A stretch of 64,000 nt of DNA, taken from Bifidobacterium phasiani. Lineage in GTDB: Bacteria > Actinomycetota > Actinomycetes > Actinomycetales > Bifidobacteriaceae. Of this stretch, positions 48,043 through 56,803 are shown in pieces. A model generated the notes under the pieces. The model ran no database searches. It saw nothing but the letters and a program-made list of their open reading frames with translations, and was not told the DNA's origin. The stretch spans positions 26,077-90,076 of the forward strand of contig NZ_JAHBBD010000010.1 in NCBI RefSeq assembly GCF_019331775.1, written 5' to 3'. The translations under genes and the position numbers were made by a program. Position 1 is the stretch's first letter. Every line of letters starts with the position of its first letter.

Positions 48043-49500
48043 ATGTCGCACAGCGACCGCAATCCGGCCCCCCGTGAACCGCGGGGGACGCGGAGACGAC
48101 GGCGGGACCCCTGGCACCTGCTCGTCGACCCAGTCCAGGATCCCTCCACCCGGCAACGGGTGTTCGGCGACCTCCTCCTGGCGTACCCGGGGCGGCTGAC
48201 CATCATCTACTTCGTCGTCCTCATCGTCGTCGCCACCGGTGCGCTGACGCTGCCGGTCTCCTCGCGCTCGCCGGGCTCCACCGACCTGCTCACCGCGTTC
48301 TACACCGCGGTCTCGGCGCTGTCGACCTGCGGCATCCCGATCGTGAACAGCACCGAGCACTGGAGCATGTTCGGCCAGGGCATCATCCTGCTGTCCGTGC
48401 AGCTCGGCGGCCTGGGCGTGATGACCTTCGCCTCGCTGGTCATGATGGTCGCCACGCGCCACCTGCGGGCCTCGCAGCGGCTGCGCACCGCCAACGAGCT
48501 GGGCGCGGCCAAGCTCAGCGAGGTCAGGGACGTGCTCAAGGTCGTGTTCGTCACGACCTTCGTCATCGAGGCGATCACGTTCGTCGCCCTGTTCCCCGGC
48601 CTGCTCGGCGTCAACCGAGGCGACCTGGGGCGCACGGCCTGGGAGGCGCTGTTCTACGCGGTCTCGGCCTACAACAACACCGGCTTCACCCCGGACGCCG
48701 CCGGGCTGCACGTCAACAACCTCGCCATCGGCCTGCCGATCCTGCTCAGCGCGTTCTGCGGCACGCTCGGCTTCCCGGTGCTGCTCAACCTGGCCCGCGC
48801 CATCCGCGGGCGCATCGCCCCCAGGCGCTGGCAGCTGCACACCAAGCTCACGCTGGTGACCACCGGCGTCCTGGTGCTGTGCTCGCTGCTGTGGTTCGTG
48901 GCCGTCGAATGGAACAACGACGCGATGTTCGCCGACGCGGACATGGCCACCAGGGTCCGCGCCGCGCTCTCCGCCGCGGTGATGCCCCGGTCGGCCGGCT
49001 TCGACCTGTCCTGGGTGCCGGACGTCAGCGAGCCGACCAAGGTGTTCATGAGCGCGCTGATGTTCATCGGCGGCGGCAGCTCGTCGACCGCCGGCGGCAT
49101 CCGCGTGACCACGCTCGCCGTGCTGTTCCTGACCTGCCGGGCCGCGTTCACCGGGCACACCGACGTGGTGGCGTTCCGCCGGCGCATCCCCACGCGCGTG
49201 GTGATGATGTCGCTGAGCATCACGCTGGTGTTCGTCGTGCTCACCTTCGCCGCGGCGCTCGCGCTGATGTTCATCACCGGCATGCCGCTGACCGACGTGT
49301 TGTTCGAGTCCTGCTCGGCCCTGAGCCTGGGCGGCTACTCGATGGGCGTGGCCAACGCCGACGACCCGGCCTCGCTGCTCGTGCTCGCGCTGCTGATGAT
49401 CGCCGGCCGCATCGGCCCGACGTCGGTGGTCTACGCGATCGGCCGGCCCGGCGCGTCGGAGACTGTCCGGTATCCGGAGGAAAGTATCATCGTCGGCTAG
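48043..49500 (+). CDS. ktrB: Potassium uptake protein KtrB/TrkH family
   Basis: About 485 residues with the four-repeat selectivity filter of Trk/Ktr channels: STCGIP, NNTGF, PRSAGF and LGGYS in order. It forms the membrane pore driven by ion gradient and gated by KtrA. AAGGAG precedes the ATG; a longer upstream frame is unsupported. Confidence 0.93.
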   Translation: MSHSDRNPAPREPRGTRRRRRDPWHLLVDPVQDPSTRQRVFGDLLLAYPGRLTIIYFVVLIVVATGALTLPVSSRSPGSTDLLTAFYTAVSALSTCGIPIVNSTEHWSMFGQGIILLSVQLGGLGVMTFASLVMMVATRHLRASQRLRTANELGAAKLSEVRDVLKVVFVTTFVIEAITFVALFPGLLGVNRGDLGRTAWEALFYAVSAYNNTGFTPDAAGLHVNNLAIGLPILLSAFCGTLGFPVLLNLARAIRGRIAPRRWQLHTKLTLVTTGVLVLCSLLWFVAVEWNNDAMFADADMATRVRAALSAAVMPRSAGFDLSWVPDVSEPTKVFMSALMFIGGGSSSTAGGIRVTTLAVLFLTCRAAFTGHTDVVAFRRRIPTRVVMMSLSITLVFVVLTFAAALALMFITGMPLTDVLFESCSALSLGGYSMGVANADDPASLLVLALLMIAGRIGPTSVVYAIGRPGASETVRYPEESIIVG

Positions 49501-49557
49501 CGCACACGGCCGCGCGGGCGGCCGGGCATTCGTTCGGAAAGGATAAGGTGATTGGCG

Positions 49558-50211
49558 ATGGCGGACGGCAACCGCAGCGTACTGGTGGTCGGTCTGGGAC
49601 GGTTCGGCAGCGCGGTGGCGACCACGCTCGAGCAGATGGGCCAGGACGTGCTGGCGGTCGACCGGGACGCCGAGCTGGTCAACCGCTGGTCGACGATCCT
49701 GCCGACCGTGCAGGCCGACCTAACGGACGTGATGGCCGTCGAGCAGATCGGCGTGTCCGACTTCAGCACCGCGGTCGTGGCGATCGGCGACAGCGTCGAG
49801 GCCTCGGTCATCGTCACCGGCAACCTGCTGGACGCCGGCATCAGCGACATCTGGGCCAAGTCGGTGTCGCTGCAGCACGCGCGCATCCTCGAGCGCATCG
49901 GCGCCGGGCACATCATCAACGCGGAGACCGACGCCGGCAAGCGCATCGGGCACCTGGTCTCCGGCAACTACCTGGACTACATCGAGATCGACGGCCCGCA
50001 CTCGGTCGTCAAGATCCACACCCCCAACCGCTTGGTCGGCTACAGCATCGCCGAGGCGAAGGTGCACGAGCGCTACGGCGTGACCGTCGTGGCGATCAAG
50101 TCGCCGAACCGCGACCTGGAGTACGGCTCGAAGGACCTGGTGATGCACCGCAACGACGAGCTCATCATCATGGGCACGCAGGACCAGATCGAGCGCTTCA
50201 TCAGGGGTTGA
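49558..50211 (+). CDS. ktrA: Potassium uptake regulatory protein KtrA/TrkA family
   Basis: About 217 residues: an N-terminal RCK Rossmann domain (VLVVGLGRFGSAVATTLEQMG) and C-terminal RCK-C domain (VVAIKSPNRDLEYG). It binds nucleotides and gates KtrB, encoded 57 bases upstream. A TTG six bases before the ATG is an alternative start. Confidence 0.93.
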   Translation: MADGNRSVLVVGLGRFGSAVATTLEQMGQDVLAVDRDAELVNRWSTILPTVQADLTDVMAVEQIGVSDFSTAVVAIGDSVEASVIVTGNLLDAGISDIWAKSVSLQHARILERIGAGHIINAETDAGKRIGHLVSGNYLDYIEIDGPHSVVKIHTPNRLVGYSIAEAKVHERYGVTVVAIKSPNRDLEYGSKDLVMHRNDELIIMGTQDQIERFIRG

Positions 50212-50424
50212 CGCGACGGAGACCCCTCCGCAAACCCCCTATCCATCCCCCTCAACCCCCTCGCAACACACGTGTACCATGCGGTCCGCGACGGGTGGAA
50301 CGTTCGGTAATATGTTGCCCCGAACGGCGGTGCGAGCCCGGTCCACGCAGGCGCGACGACCGGCACCTCCTCACCCCCGACTGCCGCAACGCGGCGTGGA
50401 CACTGCAACCTGCGGGGGTGGCCC

Positions 50425-51108
50425 ATGGACTATCGCACGACGTGCGGGCGGGTGCGCGCCGGCCGGTACCGCAACCTCTGGCTGGCCGGGGAATGCGAGA
50501 TCGGCGACGACGTCACCTTCGACACCTGCACGGTGTTCGGCAGCGTCGTGATGTCGCGCTGCGTCGGCGGCAGGCTGATCTGCCGGTCCGCGAGCATCGA
50601 GTGCGCGGGCGACATGCGCGTCGGGACCGTGGAGGGGCACGGCTGCCTGACGATCCGCAGCGACCTGCGGTGCGACCGGCTCTCGTTCGTCGGCGTGACC
50701 GACGTGGGCGAGTCGCTGACCTGCGTGCACACCATGTCGGTCTACGGCCGGCTGGTCAACCGCCGGACCGTGACCGCGGGCGCCTTCCGGCTGTGGGGCA
50801 CGATCCAGGCGCGCGACGTGCGCGTGCAGTCGCTGAGCATCCGGCCGGTGCGCGGCATGATGCTGGCCAGCAACGGGATACGCGACTACTCCGCCGGCAG
50901 CCGCGTGCGCACCGTGGTCGGCGGCACGGTCGAGGTCGCCGGCGTCGAATGCGAGACGCTGCACGCCCGGGTGGCCTCGCTGTCGGGGTACTGCAGCGTC
51001 ACGCAGCTGTGCAGCAGCCGCGGCGGCTACGTCTCCGACGGCACGTCGCGGATCGTCCGATACGACGCCGACTGCGACGGCGCGCACCTCGGCCCCTGCC
51101 CGGCCTAG
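50425..51108 (+). CDS. Cysteine-rich bactofilin-like protein
   Basis: A 227-residue protein of short beta-strand repeats (for example GECEIGDDVTFDTCTVFGS, CAGDMRVGTVEGHGCLTI) that looks like the beta-helical fold of bactofilin/polymer-forming proteins. It has 14 cysteines spread along its length, unusual for the fold. No signal peptide or membrane helix. The GGGGGTGG before the ATG is a fair ribosome site. Its last bases overlap the tlyA stop on the opposite strand. A scaffold or polymer role is inferred. Confidence 0.65.
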   Translation: MDYRTTCGRVRAGRYRNLWLAGECEIGDDVTFDTCTVFGSVVMSRCVGGRLICRSASIECAGDMRVGTVEGHGCLTIRSDLRCDRLSFVGVTDVGESLTCVHTMSVYGRLVNRRTVTAGAFRLWGTIQARDVRVQSLSIRPVRGMMLASNGIRDYSAGSRVRTVVGGTVEVAGVECETLHARVASLSGYCSVTQLCSSRGGYVSDGTSRIVRYDADCDGAHLGPCPA

Positions 51109-51908
51109 GCCCGGTCCCGGTCGCGCGGCGCCGGGAACCGCGCGTACAGCAGATACTCATGGTTGCCGTGCGTGCCCTCGATCGGCGAGGGCGCGGTGGC
51201 GACGACCCGCAGGCCGTGCTCCCCGGCGCAGTCGATCACGTCGGCCAGCGCCCGTTCGCGCGCGGCCGGGTCGTCGACGACGCCGCCCTTGCCCAGGCGG
51301 CCTTTGCCGACCTCGAACTGCGGCTTGACCAACAGCACGATGTGCGCGTCGGGCGCGGCGATGCGCGCGATGACCGGGATCACGTAGGTCAGGGAGATGA
51401 ACGACACGTCGGAGACGATCATCGCCGGCCGGTACGGCAGGTCCTGCGGTTCTACGTCGCGGATGTTCACGCCGCTCATCTCGATGATGCGCGGGTCGCC
51501 GGCGATGCGCGGGTCGAGCTGGCCGTGGCCGACGTCGAGCGCGACGACATGCGCGGCGCCGCGGCGCAGCAGCACGTCGCAGAACCCGCCGGTCGAGGCG
51601 CCGATGTCGAGGCAGTCCATGCCCTGCGGGTCGGCGAGCCCGTCGCCGGCGAAGGCCTCGAAGGCGCCGACGAGCTTGTAGGCGCCGCGCGAGACGTAGT
51701 CGTCGCCCTTGTCGACGGCGATGTGCGCGGCATGGCCGACCGGCTGAGACGGCTTGGAGGCCGTCGCGCCGTCGACGCTCACCCTGCCGGCTTTGATCAG
51801 CCGCTGCGCCTTCGCGCGCGATTCGACCAGGCCCATCGCCACCAGCGCGGCGTCGAGACGGTCGGGGATGCGCCGGGCCTCCTCGGCGCGGCCGTTCGTC
51901 GCATCCAT
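51105..51908 (-). CDS. tlyA: TlyA rRNA (cytidine-2'-O)-methyltransferase
   Basis: A 267-residue TlyA protein with an N-terminal S4 RNA-binding domain (RLDAALVAMGLVESRAKAQRLI) and an FtsJ-like methyltransferase domain (CLDIGASTGGFCDVLL, VVALDVGHGQL). It methylates 16S and 23S rRNA, and in mycobacteria its loss gives capreomycin resistance. It follows the small unknown gene by 3 bases. Confidence 0.95.
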   Translation of the reverse strand: MDATNGRAEEARRIPDRLDAALVAMGLVESRAKAQRLIKAGRVSVDGATASKPSQPVGHAAHIAVDKGDDYVSRGAYKLVGAFEAFAGDGLADPQGMDCLDIGASTGGFCDVLLRRGAAHVVALDVGHGQLDPRIAGDPRIIEMSGVNIRDVEPQDLPYRPAMIVSDVSFISLTYVIPVIARIAAPDAHIVLLVKPQFEVGKGRLGKGGVVDDPAARERALADVIDCAGEHGLRVVATAPSPIEGTHGNHEYLLYARFPAPRDRDRA

Positions 51909-51911
51909 CGG

Positions 51912-52127
51912 CTACCCACGCTCCTCGTCCAGCTCGCGCTGCAGCGTGTCCAGCACGTGCTGGAACACCTCGATGCGCTGGTCGTCGTCCATATCGTCGA
52001 GGTCGGCGAGCCGCGGGAAACGTTCGAGCAGCGAGGCGTCGCCCGTCTCCGGCTCCGCCGCCTGTTCCGGTGATGCGCCGGCGGCGGACGCCGCCGTGCC
52101 GTGGGGTGTCGCTTCCGGTGCGGCCAT
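51912..52127 (-). CDS. Small acidic protein upstream of tlyA, function unknown
   Basis: A 71-residue acidic protein. The first half is Ala/Glu/Pro-rich; the second half (RLADLDDMDDDQRIEVFQHV, then LDTLQRELDEE) is a predicted helix. AAGGAGG precedes the ATG. It fits the small gene often seen between a HAD gene and tlyA in actinobacteria. Confidence 0.8.
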   Translation of the reverse strand: MAAPEATPHGTAASAAGASPEQAAEPETGDASLLERFPRLADLDDMDDDQRIEVFQHVLDTLQRELDEERG

Positions 52128-52286
52128 GCGCGTCCTCCTTGTCGGTGCTTGTCGGTGGCGGATGGTTCGTGACGGGCCGCGGCGCCACCGCCTGCGGCCG
52201 GCGGCCCGTGGCCGCGATCGCAGGCCGTGCCGAGCGGTCCGTGGGTTCGGCGGACCGCAGCCGGCGGCCCATATCAGACGGGGGTG

Positions 52287-53336
52287 TCAGTCGAGCGTGA
52301 AGCCGGGCAGCGCGTCGACGTCGAGGGCTAAGCCCTCGTCGGCGGCCTGCCACGCCGCGCAGCAGGCGGCGCGCAGCGCGTCGACGTCCGTGGCGTCGCT
52401 CGCCGTCAGCATGCCGTCCGTCACCTCGGCCCAGGCCGCGCCGCAGGTCCAGCGCGTGCCGCCGGCGTGCGCCGGCTGCGGCATCGGTTCGTTCAGCGCG
52501 CGCAGGTCGGGCGCGACGAAGCTCGGGCGCAAGTGCGCCGGGGCGAGCATCAGCTCGCGCGGGTTCGTCACGCCGGTCAGCACGGCCAGCGAATCGTAGC
52601 CGCCGCGGTTGCCCGCCTCGATGTCGGTGTCCAGCCGGTCGCCGATGGCCAGGCAGCGTTCCCTGGCGACCGGCTCGCGGCCGTCGCCGGCGGCCAGCAG
52701 ACGCGCCTCGTCGTACATCGCGGGCTCGGGCTTGCCGGCCGAGGCCACGGGCTCGACGCCGGCGGCGTTGACCACGGCCTGGATCATCGAGCCGCAGCCG
52801 GGCGCGATGCCCAGCTCCCGCGGGATCGTCAGATCGCGGTTGGTCACGAAGTACGTCGCGCCGTGTTCGACGGCGAAGGCGACCTGCGCCATCTGGCCCC
52901 AGGTCATCTCCGGGTACCAGCCCTGCACGGCGGCCGCCGGGGCGTCCTGCGCGGAGTCGACGACCGCCAGCCCCTGGCCGGCGATCTCCTCGCGCAGATG
53001 CTCGGCGCCCAGCACCAGCACCCTGGCGCCGGCGGGCACCGCGCGCGCCACCATGCGGGCGGCCACCACCGACGAGGTGATGACCTGCCACGGCCCGACG
53101 TCCAGGCCGAAGCCCTTGAGCTGGTCGGCCACGACGTGCTGGAAGCGCGAGGAGTTGTTCGTCGTGTACTCGATGGTCATGCCCGCCGCCTCGGCCGCGC
53201 GGATGCTGCCGGCCGCGTGGGCGACCGGCAGCTTGCCGCGGTAGACGACGCCGTCCAGGTCGAGCAGCGCCAACCCGTAGGCCTCGGCCAGCGGACGGTC
53301 CGTGCCCTTGAGATACTCCGGTGCGGCTTCGCTCAT
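52287..53336 (-). CDS. NagD-type HAD hydrolase
   Basis: About 349 residues with HAD motif I ALLDLDGVVYRGK, IEYTTNNSSR (motif II region), GKPEPAMYDEA (motif III) and IGDRLDTDIEAGNRGGYDSL (motif IV). It belongs to the NagD/phosphoglycolate-phosphatase-like subfamily. The ATG at 53334-53336 is used; a GTG six bases upstream overlaps the previous stop. Substrate not determined. Confidence 0.9.
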   Translation of the reverse strand: MSEAAPEYLKGTDRPLAEAYGLALLDLDGVVYRGKLPVAHAAGSIRAAEAAGMTIEYTTNNSSRFQHVVADQLKGFGLDVGPWQVITSSVVAARMVARAVPAGARVLVLGAEHLREEIAGQGLAVVDSAQDAPAAAVQGWYPEMTWGQMAQVAFAVEHGATYFVTNRDLTIPRELGIAPGCGSMIQAVVNAAGVEPVASAGKPEPAMYDEARLLAAGDGREPVARERCLAIGDRLDTDIEAGNRGGYDSLAVLTGVTNPRELMLAPAHLRPSFVAPDLRALNEPMPQPAHAGGTRWTCGAAWAEVTDGMLTASDATDVDALRAACCAAWQAADEGLALDVDALPGFTLD

Positions 53337-53338
53337 CG

Positions 53339-55129
53339 TCACTCGCCCGCCGCCGTTTCCTCCGGCTGCGCCGCCTCGGCGGCGTCGGACGCCTCGGCCG
53401 TCTCGGCAGCCGGGGTTTCGCCGGACTCGGCGGACGGTTCCGGCGCCGGCTCCTCGGCGGCCTCGGCCGGTTCACCGGCAGCGTCGGTCTCGGACGACTC
53501 GGCGTCGTCGGACGACGAATCCTCGTCGATGCCGGCCTCGACGAGGATGTCATGGACCTCGTCCTCGACGGTGTACGGCTCGCCGTCGGCGGAGCCGTCG
53601 CCGGAATCGGCATCGGAATCGCTTGAATCGGACCGCGCGTCCCCGGCCCCGTCGCCCGGGGTCCCGCCGTCCTCGTCGCTCTCGTCGGCCGGGGCGAAGC
53701 GCGCGTCGTCCTCGGTGATGCCGAGCTCCTCCATCAGGTCCTCGGAGATGTCCTGCAGGTCGTAGTCGATGACCACGTCCTCGCTGGTCTCGTCCTCGTC
53801 CATGTCGGCGTACTGCAGCTCGAGGCGCTCCAGTATGCCGTCGAGCGCGGCGGCCTCGTCGGTGCGCCCGGCCTCCTCGAGGAAGTACTGCTCGGCCTGG
53901 ATCGCGCGCATGCGGTACGCGCCGGACAGGCCCTTGGACCGGCCCAGCAGGTGCACGATCTCGACGGCCTTGTCCCAGTGCTTGAGGTCGCCCAGGGCGC
54001 CGGCGTACACCAGCATCATCTCGGCCTTCGCCTCGCCGCGCAGCCGCCTGACGTCGTCCGACATCGCCAGCTCGATGGCCTTCTTCGGGTTGCCGGTGCC
54101 GCGCTCGCAGTCGGCGATGAACGGCAGGTAGTCGGGATAGCCGTTCATGCGGTACGCGGTGCGGAACTCGCGCATGGCCAGCTTGTAGTCGCCCTGGCGG
54201 TACGCGACGAACGCCAGCGTCTCGCGGGCGAAGTCGATGCGCGAGGCCTGGTGCGCGGCCCACTTGGCGTGCTCGAGCGCGGCCTGCGGGTCGCTCTCCT
54301 CCAGCGAGAACGCGGCGAGGATGTGCAGGCCGATGTTCTCGGCGTGCTCCTTCGACAGGCCGCGCAGACGCTCGCGCTCGTCCTTGGACAGCATCGACCA
54401 CTCCATGCCCTTGGGCATCTTCGGCTCGCCCGGACGGCGGTGCGTGTAGGGGTTCTGCGAGGGGAAGCTCATCGTGCCGTCGGAGTTGCGGCGCGGCGCG
54501 GCCATGTACTCGCCGCGCTTGGCCTCGCGGTACTCGCGCTTCTCCTCGGCGGTGAACTCGCGGCGTTCGCCGTCATGGCGGCGATCGTTGCGGAAGTCGC
54601 GGCGCTCGCCGTAGGAGTCGCGGCGTCCGTTGCCGCGGTCGCTGCGGCCGTTGTACCCGCCGTGGCCGCCATGGCCGTTGCGGCGGAAGCCGTCGTCGCG
54701 ACGCCCGCCGCGGAACCCGCCGTCGCCGTGGTCGCGGCGCTCGCCGTGGAAGTCGCCGTGCGTGCGCTGGTTCTCGTCGCGGCGCTCGTCGCGGTCGCGA
54801 TAGCCGCCGTTGCGGCGGAAGCCGGAACGGTTGCCCTGGCCGTTGCCGTGGTGGAAGGAACGGTTGCCGCGGTTGCCGCCGTTGCCCGAACCGCGGTTGC
54901 CGCCGTTGTAGCGGCGCTCGCCGTCGCGGTTGCGCTGCTCCCCCTCGCCGCCCGCCGCGTGCGGGCCGTCGTGCCGGCGGGGCTTGTAGCCGTTGCCGCC
55001 GAAGCTCCGGCCGCCGTTGCCGCGCGGCCTGAATCCCTTGCCGCCGCGGTTGCCGGGACGCCCCGAGCCGGGCTTGCGCCCGCCGTACGAGCGCCCGCCC
55101 TGCGATGAATGATTGTTGCCTTCTGCCAT
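53339..55129 (-). CDS. RG-rich disordered / TPR-like protein
   Basis: About 596 residues in three parts. Residues 1-205 are almost only Gly, Arg, Asn, Asp and His with many RGG/RNGG/GRR repeats, a pattern seen in RNA-binding disordered regions. A helical middle (HAENIGLHILAAFSLEESDP, LAFVAYRQGDYKLAMREFR, and more) reads like TPR units. The C-terminal ~140 residues are strongly acidic and disordered. AAGGAACG precedes the ATG at 55127-55129. It lies downstream of tyrS and upstream of the NagD-type HAD gene. An RNA- or ribosome-associated role is inference. Confidence 0.8.
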   Translation of the reverse strand: MAEGNNHSSQGGRSYGGRKPGSGRPGNRGGKGFRPRGNGGRSFGGNGYKPRRHDGPHAAGGEGEQRNRDGERRYNGGNRGSGNGGNRGNRSFHHGNGQGNRSGFRRNGGYRDRDERRDENQRTHGDFHGERRDHGDGGFRGGRRDDGFRRNGHGGHGGYNGRSDRGNGRRDSYGERRDFRNDRRHDGERREFTAEEKREYREAKRGEYMAAPRRNSDGTMSFPSQNPYTHRRPGEPKMPKGMEWSMLSKDERERLRGLSKEHAENIGLHILAAFSLEESDPQAALEHAKWAAHQASRIDFARETLAFVAYRQGDYKLAMREFRTAYRMNGYPDYLPFIADCERGTGNPKKAIELAMSDDVRRLRGEAKAEMMLVYAGALGDLKHWDKAVEIVHLLGRSKGLSGAYRMRAIQAEQYFLEEAGRTDEAAALDGILERLELQYADMDEDETSEDVVIDYDLQDISEDLMEELGITEDDARFAPADESDEDGGTPGDGAGDARSDSSDSDADSGDGSADGEPYTVEDEVHDILVEAGIDEDSSSDDAESSETDAAGEPAEAAEEPAPEPSAESGETPAAETAEASDAAEAAQPEETAAGE

Positions 55130-55242
55130 TTGGTCGTTCCTTAATCCGTCGTTGTCGCCAACGTACATGGTCCTGCTGTCGCGTGCCCTGGATGGTCACG
55201 CCGTGGCTACCGATAGCCTACATCGTCGCCCGGAACCGCGGG

Positions 55243-55283
55243 CGTCCCGCCGCGTCGGCCCGGTCGGGCCGCGCGGCGGGACG
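55243..55283 (-). terminator. Terminator-like hairpin after tyrS
   Basis: Arms 55243-55262 and 55265-55283 pair over 19 positions with one bulged T. It begins 24 bases past the tyrS stop and precedes the RG-rich gene. Confidence 0.7.
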
Positions 55284-55306
55284 CCGCAGGTCGTGTCTCG
55301 CCGCCG

Positions 55307-56626
55307 TCAGCGCGTCTCGACGACGCCCAGCGAACGCTTGCCGCGCCGGATCAGCGCGAAGCGTCCGTGCAGGAAGTCGCCGTCGCCCAGCAGCTGCTCC
55401 TCGTCGTCGACGCGGGTGTTGTTCAGGTACACGCCGCCCGACCTGATGGTCTTGCGCGCCTCGGAGATCGACTTGAACAGGCCCGCGCGCACGCCGGCCT
55501 CGGCGACGCGCTCGCCCGGCCGCGCCCCGGCGAACGCCTTGGAGCCGTCCTCGGATTCGACCTTGAGGCCGTCGAGCGCCGCCTGGAGCGTGTCCTCGTC
55601 GATCGCGGCGAGGTCGCCGTGGCCGAACAGCGCGGACGAGGCGTCGATCGCGGCCTGCGTCGCGGCCTCGCCGTGCACGAGGCTGGTGACCTCCCAGGCC
55701 AGCGCGCGCTGGGCCTCGCGGACGCCCGGGTTGGTCCGCGTCTGCTCGATCAGCCGTTCGATCTCGGCCTTGGGCAGGAAGGTGAAGGCCTTGAGCAGGC
55801 TCTCCATCTCCGCGTCCGGCCGGTTGAACCAGAACTGGTAGAAGCGGTACGGGCTGAGCATCGTGCCGTCGATCCACACCGCGTTGCCCTCGGACTTGCC
55901 GAACTTCTTGCCCTGCGCGTCCGTGATGATCGGGCTGGTGAACACGTTGACGTCCACGCCGCGCACCTTGTGGATCAGGTCGAGGCCCGAGGTGAGGTTG
56001 CCCCACTGGTCGTTGCCGCCGAGCTGCAGCGTGCAGCCGTACTCGTCGAACAGGTGCAGGTAGTCGTTGCCCTGCAGCACCTGGTAGCTGAACTCGGTGA
56101 AGCTGATGCCGTCCTCGGAGCTCAGGCGGCGCGCCACCGTGTCCTTGGCCAGCATCGTGCCCAGGCGGAAGTTCTTGCCCACGTCGCGCAGGAAGTCGAT
56201 GACCGTCATGTCGGCGGTCCAGTCGTAGTTGCTGACGAAGCGGACGGGGTTGTCGCCCTCGGTCTGCAGGATGCCGCCGATCTGGGCGCGGAGCCGCTCG
56301 GCCCACCGCGCCACGACGTCCTTGGGGTTCAGCGTGCGCTCGCCCGACTGGCGGGGGTCGCCGATCAGGCCGGTGGCGCCGCCGACCAGCGCGATCGGGT
56401 GGTGGCCCGCGGCCTGCAGGTGGCGCATGTTGATCAGCTGGACGAGGTTGCCGATGTGCAGGGAGGGGGCGGTCGGATCGAAGCCGCAATAATACGTGAT
56501 CGGCTCACCGTTCAGCGCGTCGGCGAGTCGTTCCCGGTCCGTGGACTGGGAAATCAACCCGCGCCATTGCAGTTCATCGAGGAGGGTGTCGAACCCGGCC
56601 TCCTTGAAATCGATGACGTGAGCCAT
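55307..56626 (-). CDS. tyrS: Tyrosyl-tRNA synthetase
   Basis: A 439-residue class I synthetase: [17 protein letters not shown] (HIGH-type) near residue 50, GGNDQWGN for tyrosine binding, [12 protein letters not shown] (KMSKS loop), and a C-terminal S4-like domain ([21 protein letters not shown]). GGGAG precedes the ATG. Length is normal. Confidence 0.97.
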   Translation of the reverse strand: MAHVIDFKEAGFDTLLDELQWRGLISQSTDRERLADALNGEPITYYCGFDPTAPSLHIGNLVQLINMRHLQAAGHHPIALVGGATGLIGDPRQSGERTLNPKDVVARWAERLRAQIGGILQTEGDNPVRFVSNYDWTADMTVIDFLRDVGKNFRLGTMLAKDTVARRLSSEDGISFTEFSYQVLQGNDYLHLFDEYGCTLQLGGNDQWGNLTSGLDLIHKVRGVDVNVFTSPIITDAQGKKFGKSEGNAVWIDGTMLSPYRFYQFWFNRPDAEMESLLKAFTFLPKAEIERLIEQTRTNPGVREAQRALAWEVTSLVHGEAATQAAIDASSALFGHGDLAAIDEDTLQAALDGLKVESEDGSKAFAGARPGERVAEAGVRAGLFKSISEARKTIRSGGVYLNNTRVDDEEQLLGDGDFLHGRFALIRRGKRSLGVVETR

Positions 56627-56803
56627 GATGCATCTCCCTGTTGAAATGAGCGTGTACCTGTGTTTCAGGCCTCCCCAGTCTCTCAGCAGAGGCCGACAGC
56701 GCCCCGGGCCGGTGGCTCCGGAGCCCGGCCGGCGCGGAGCGGGCCGCGGTCCGCCCTGTTAGAGTGGCATGCAGGAGAGGACCCACAGGGGAAGGAGCGG
56801 GGC

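Noticed and set aside
45151..49158. A 1335-codon minus-strand frame including recN
   Set aside because: Only the recN part has protein-like content; the rest crosses nadK and ktrB in the wrong frame or strand.
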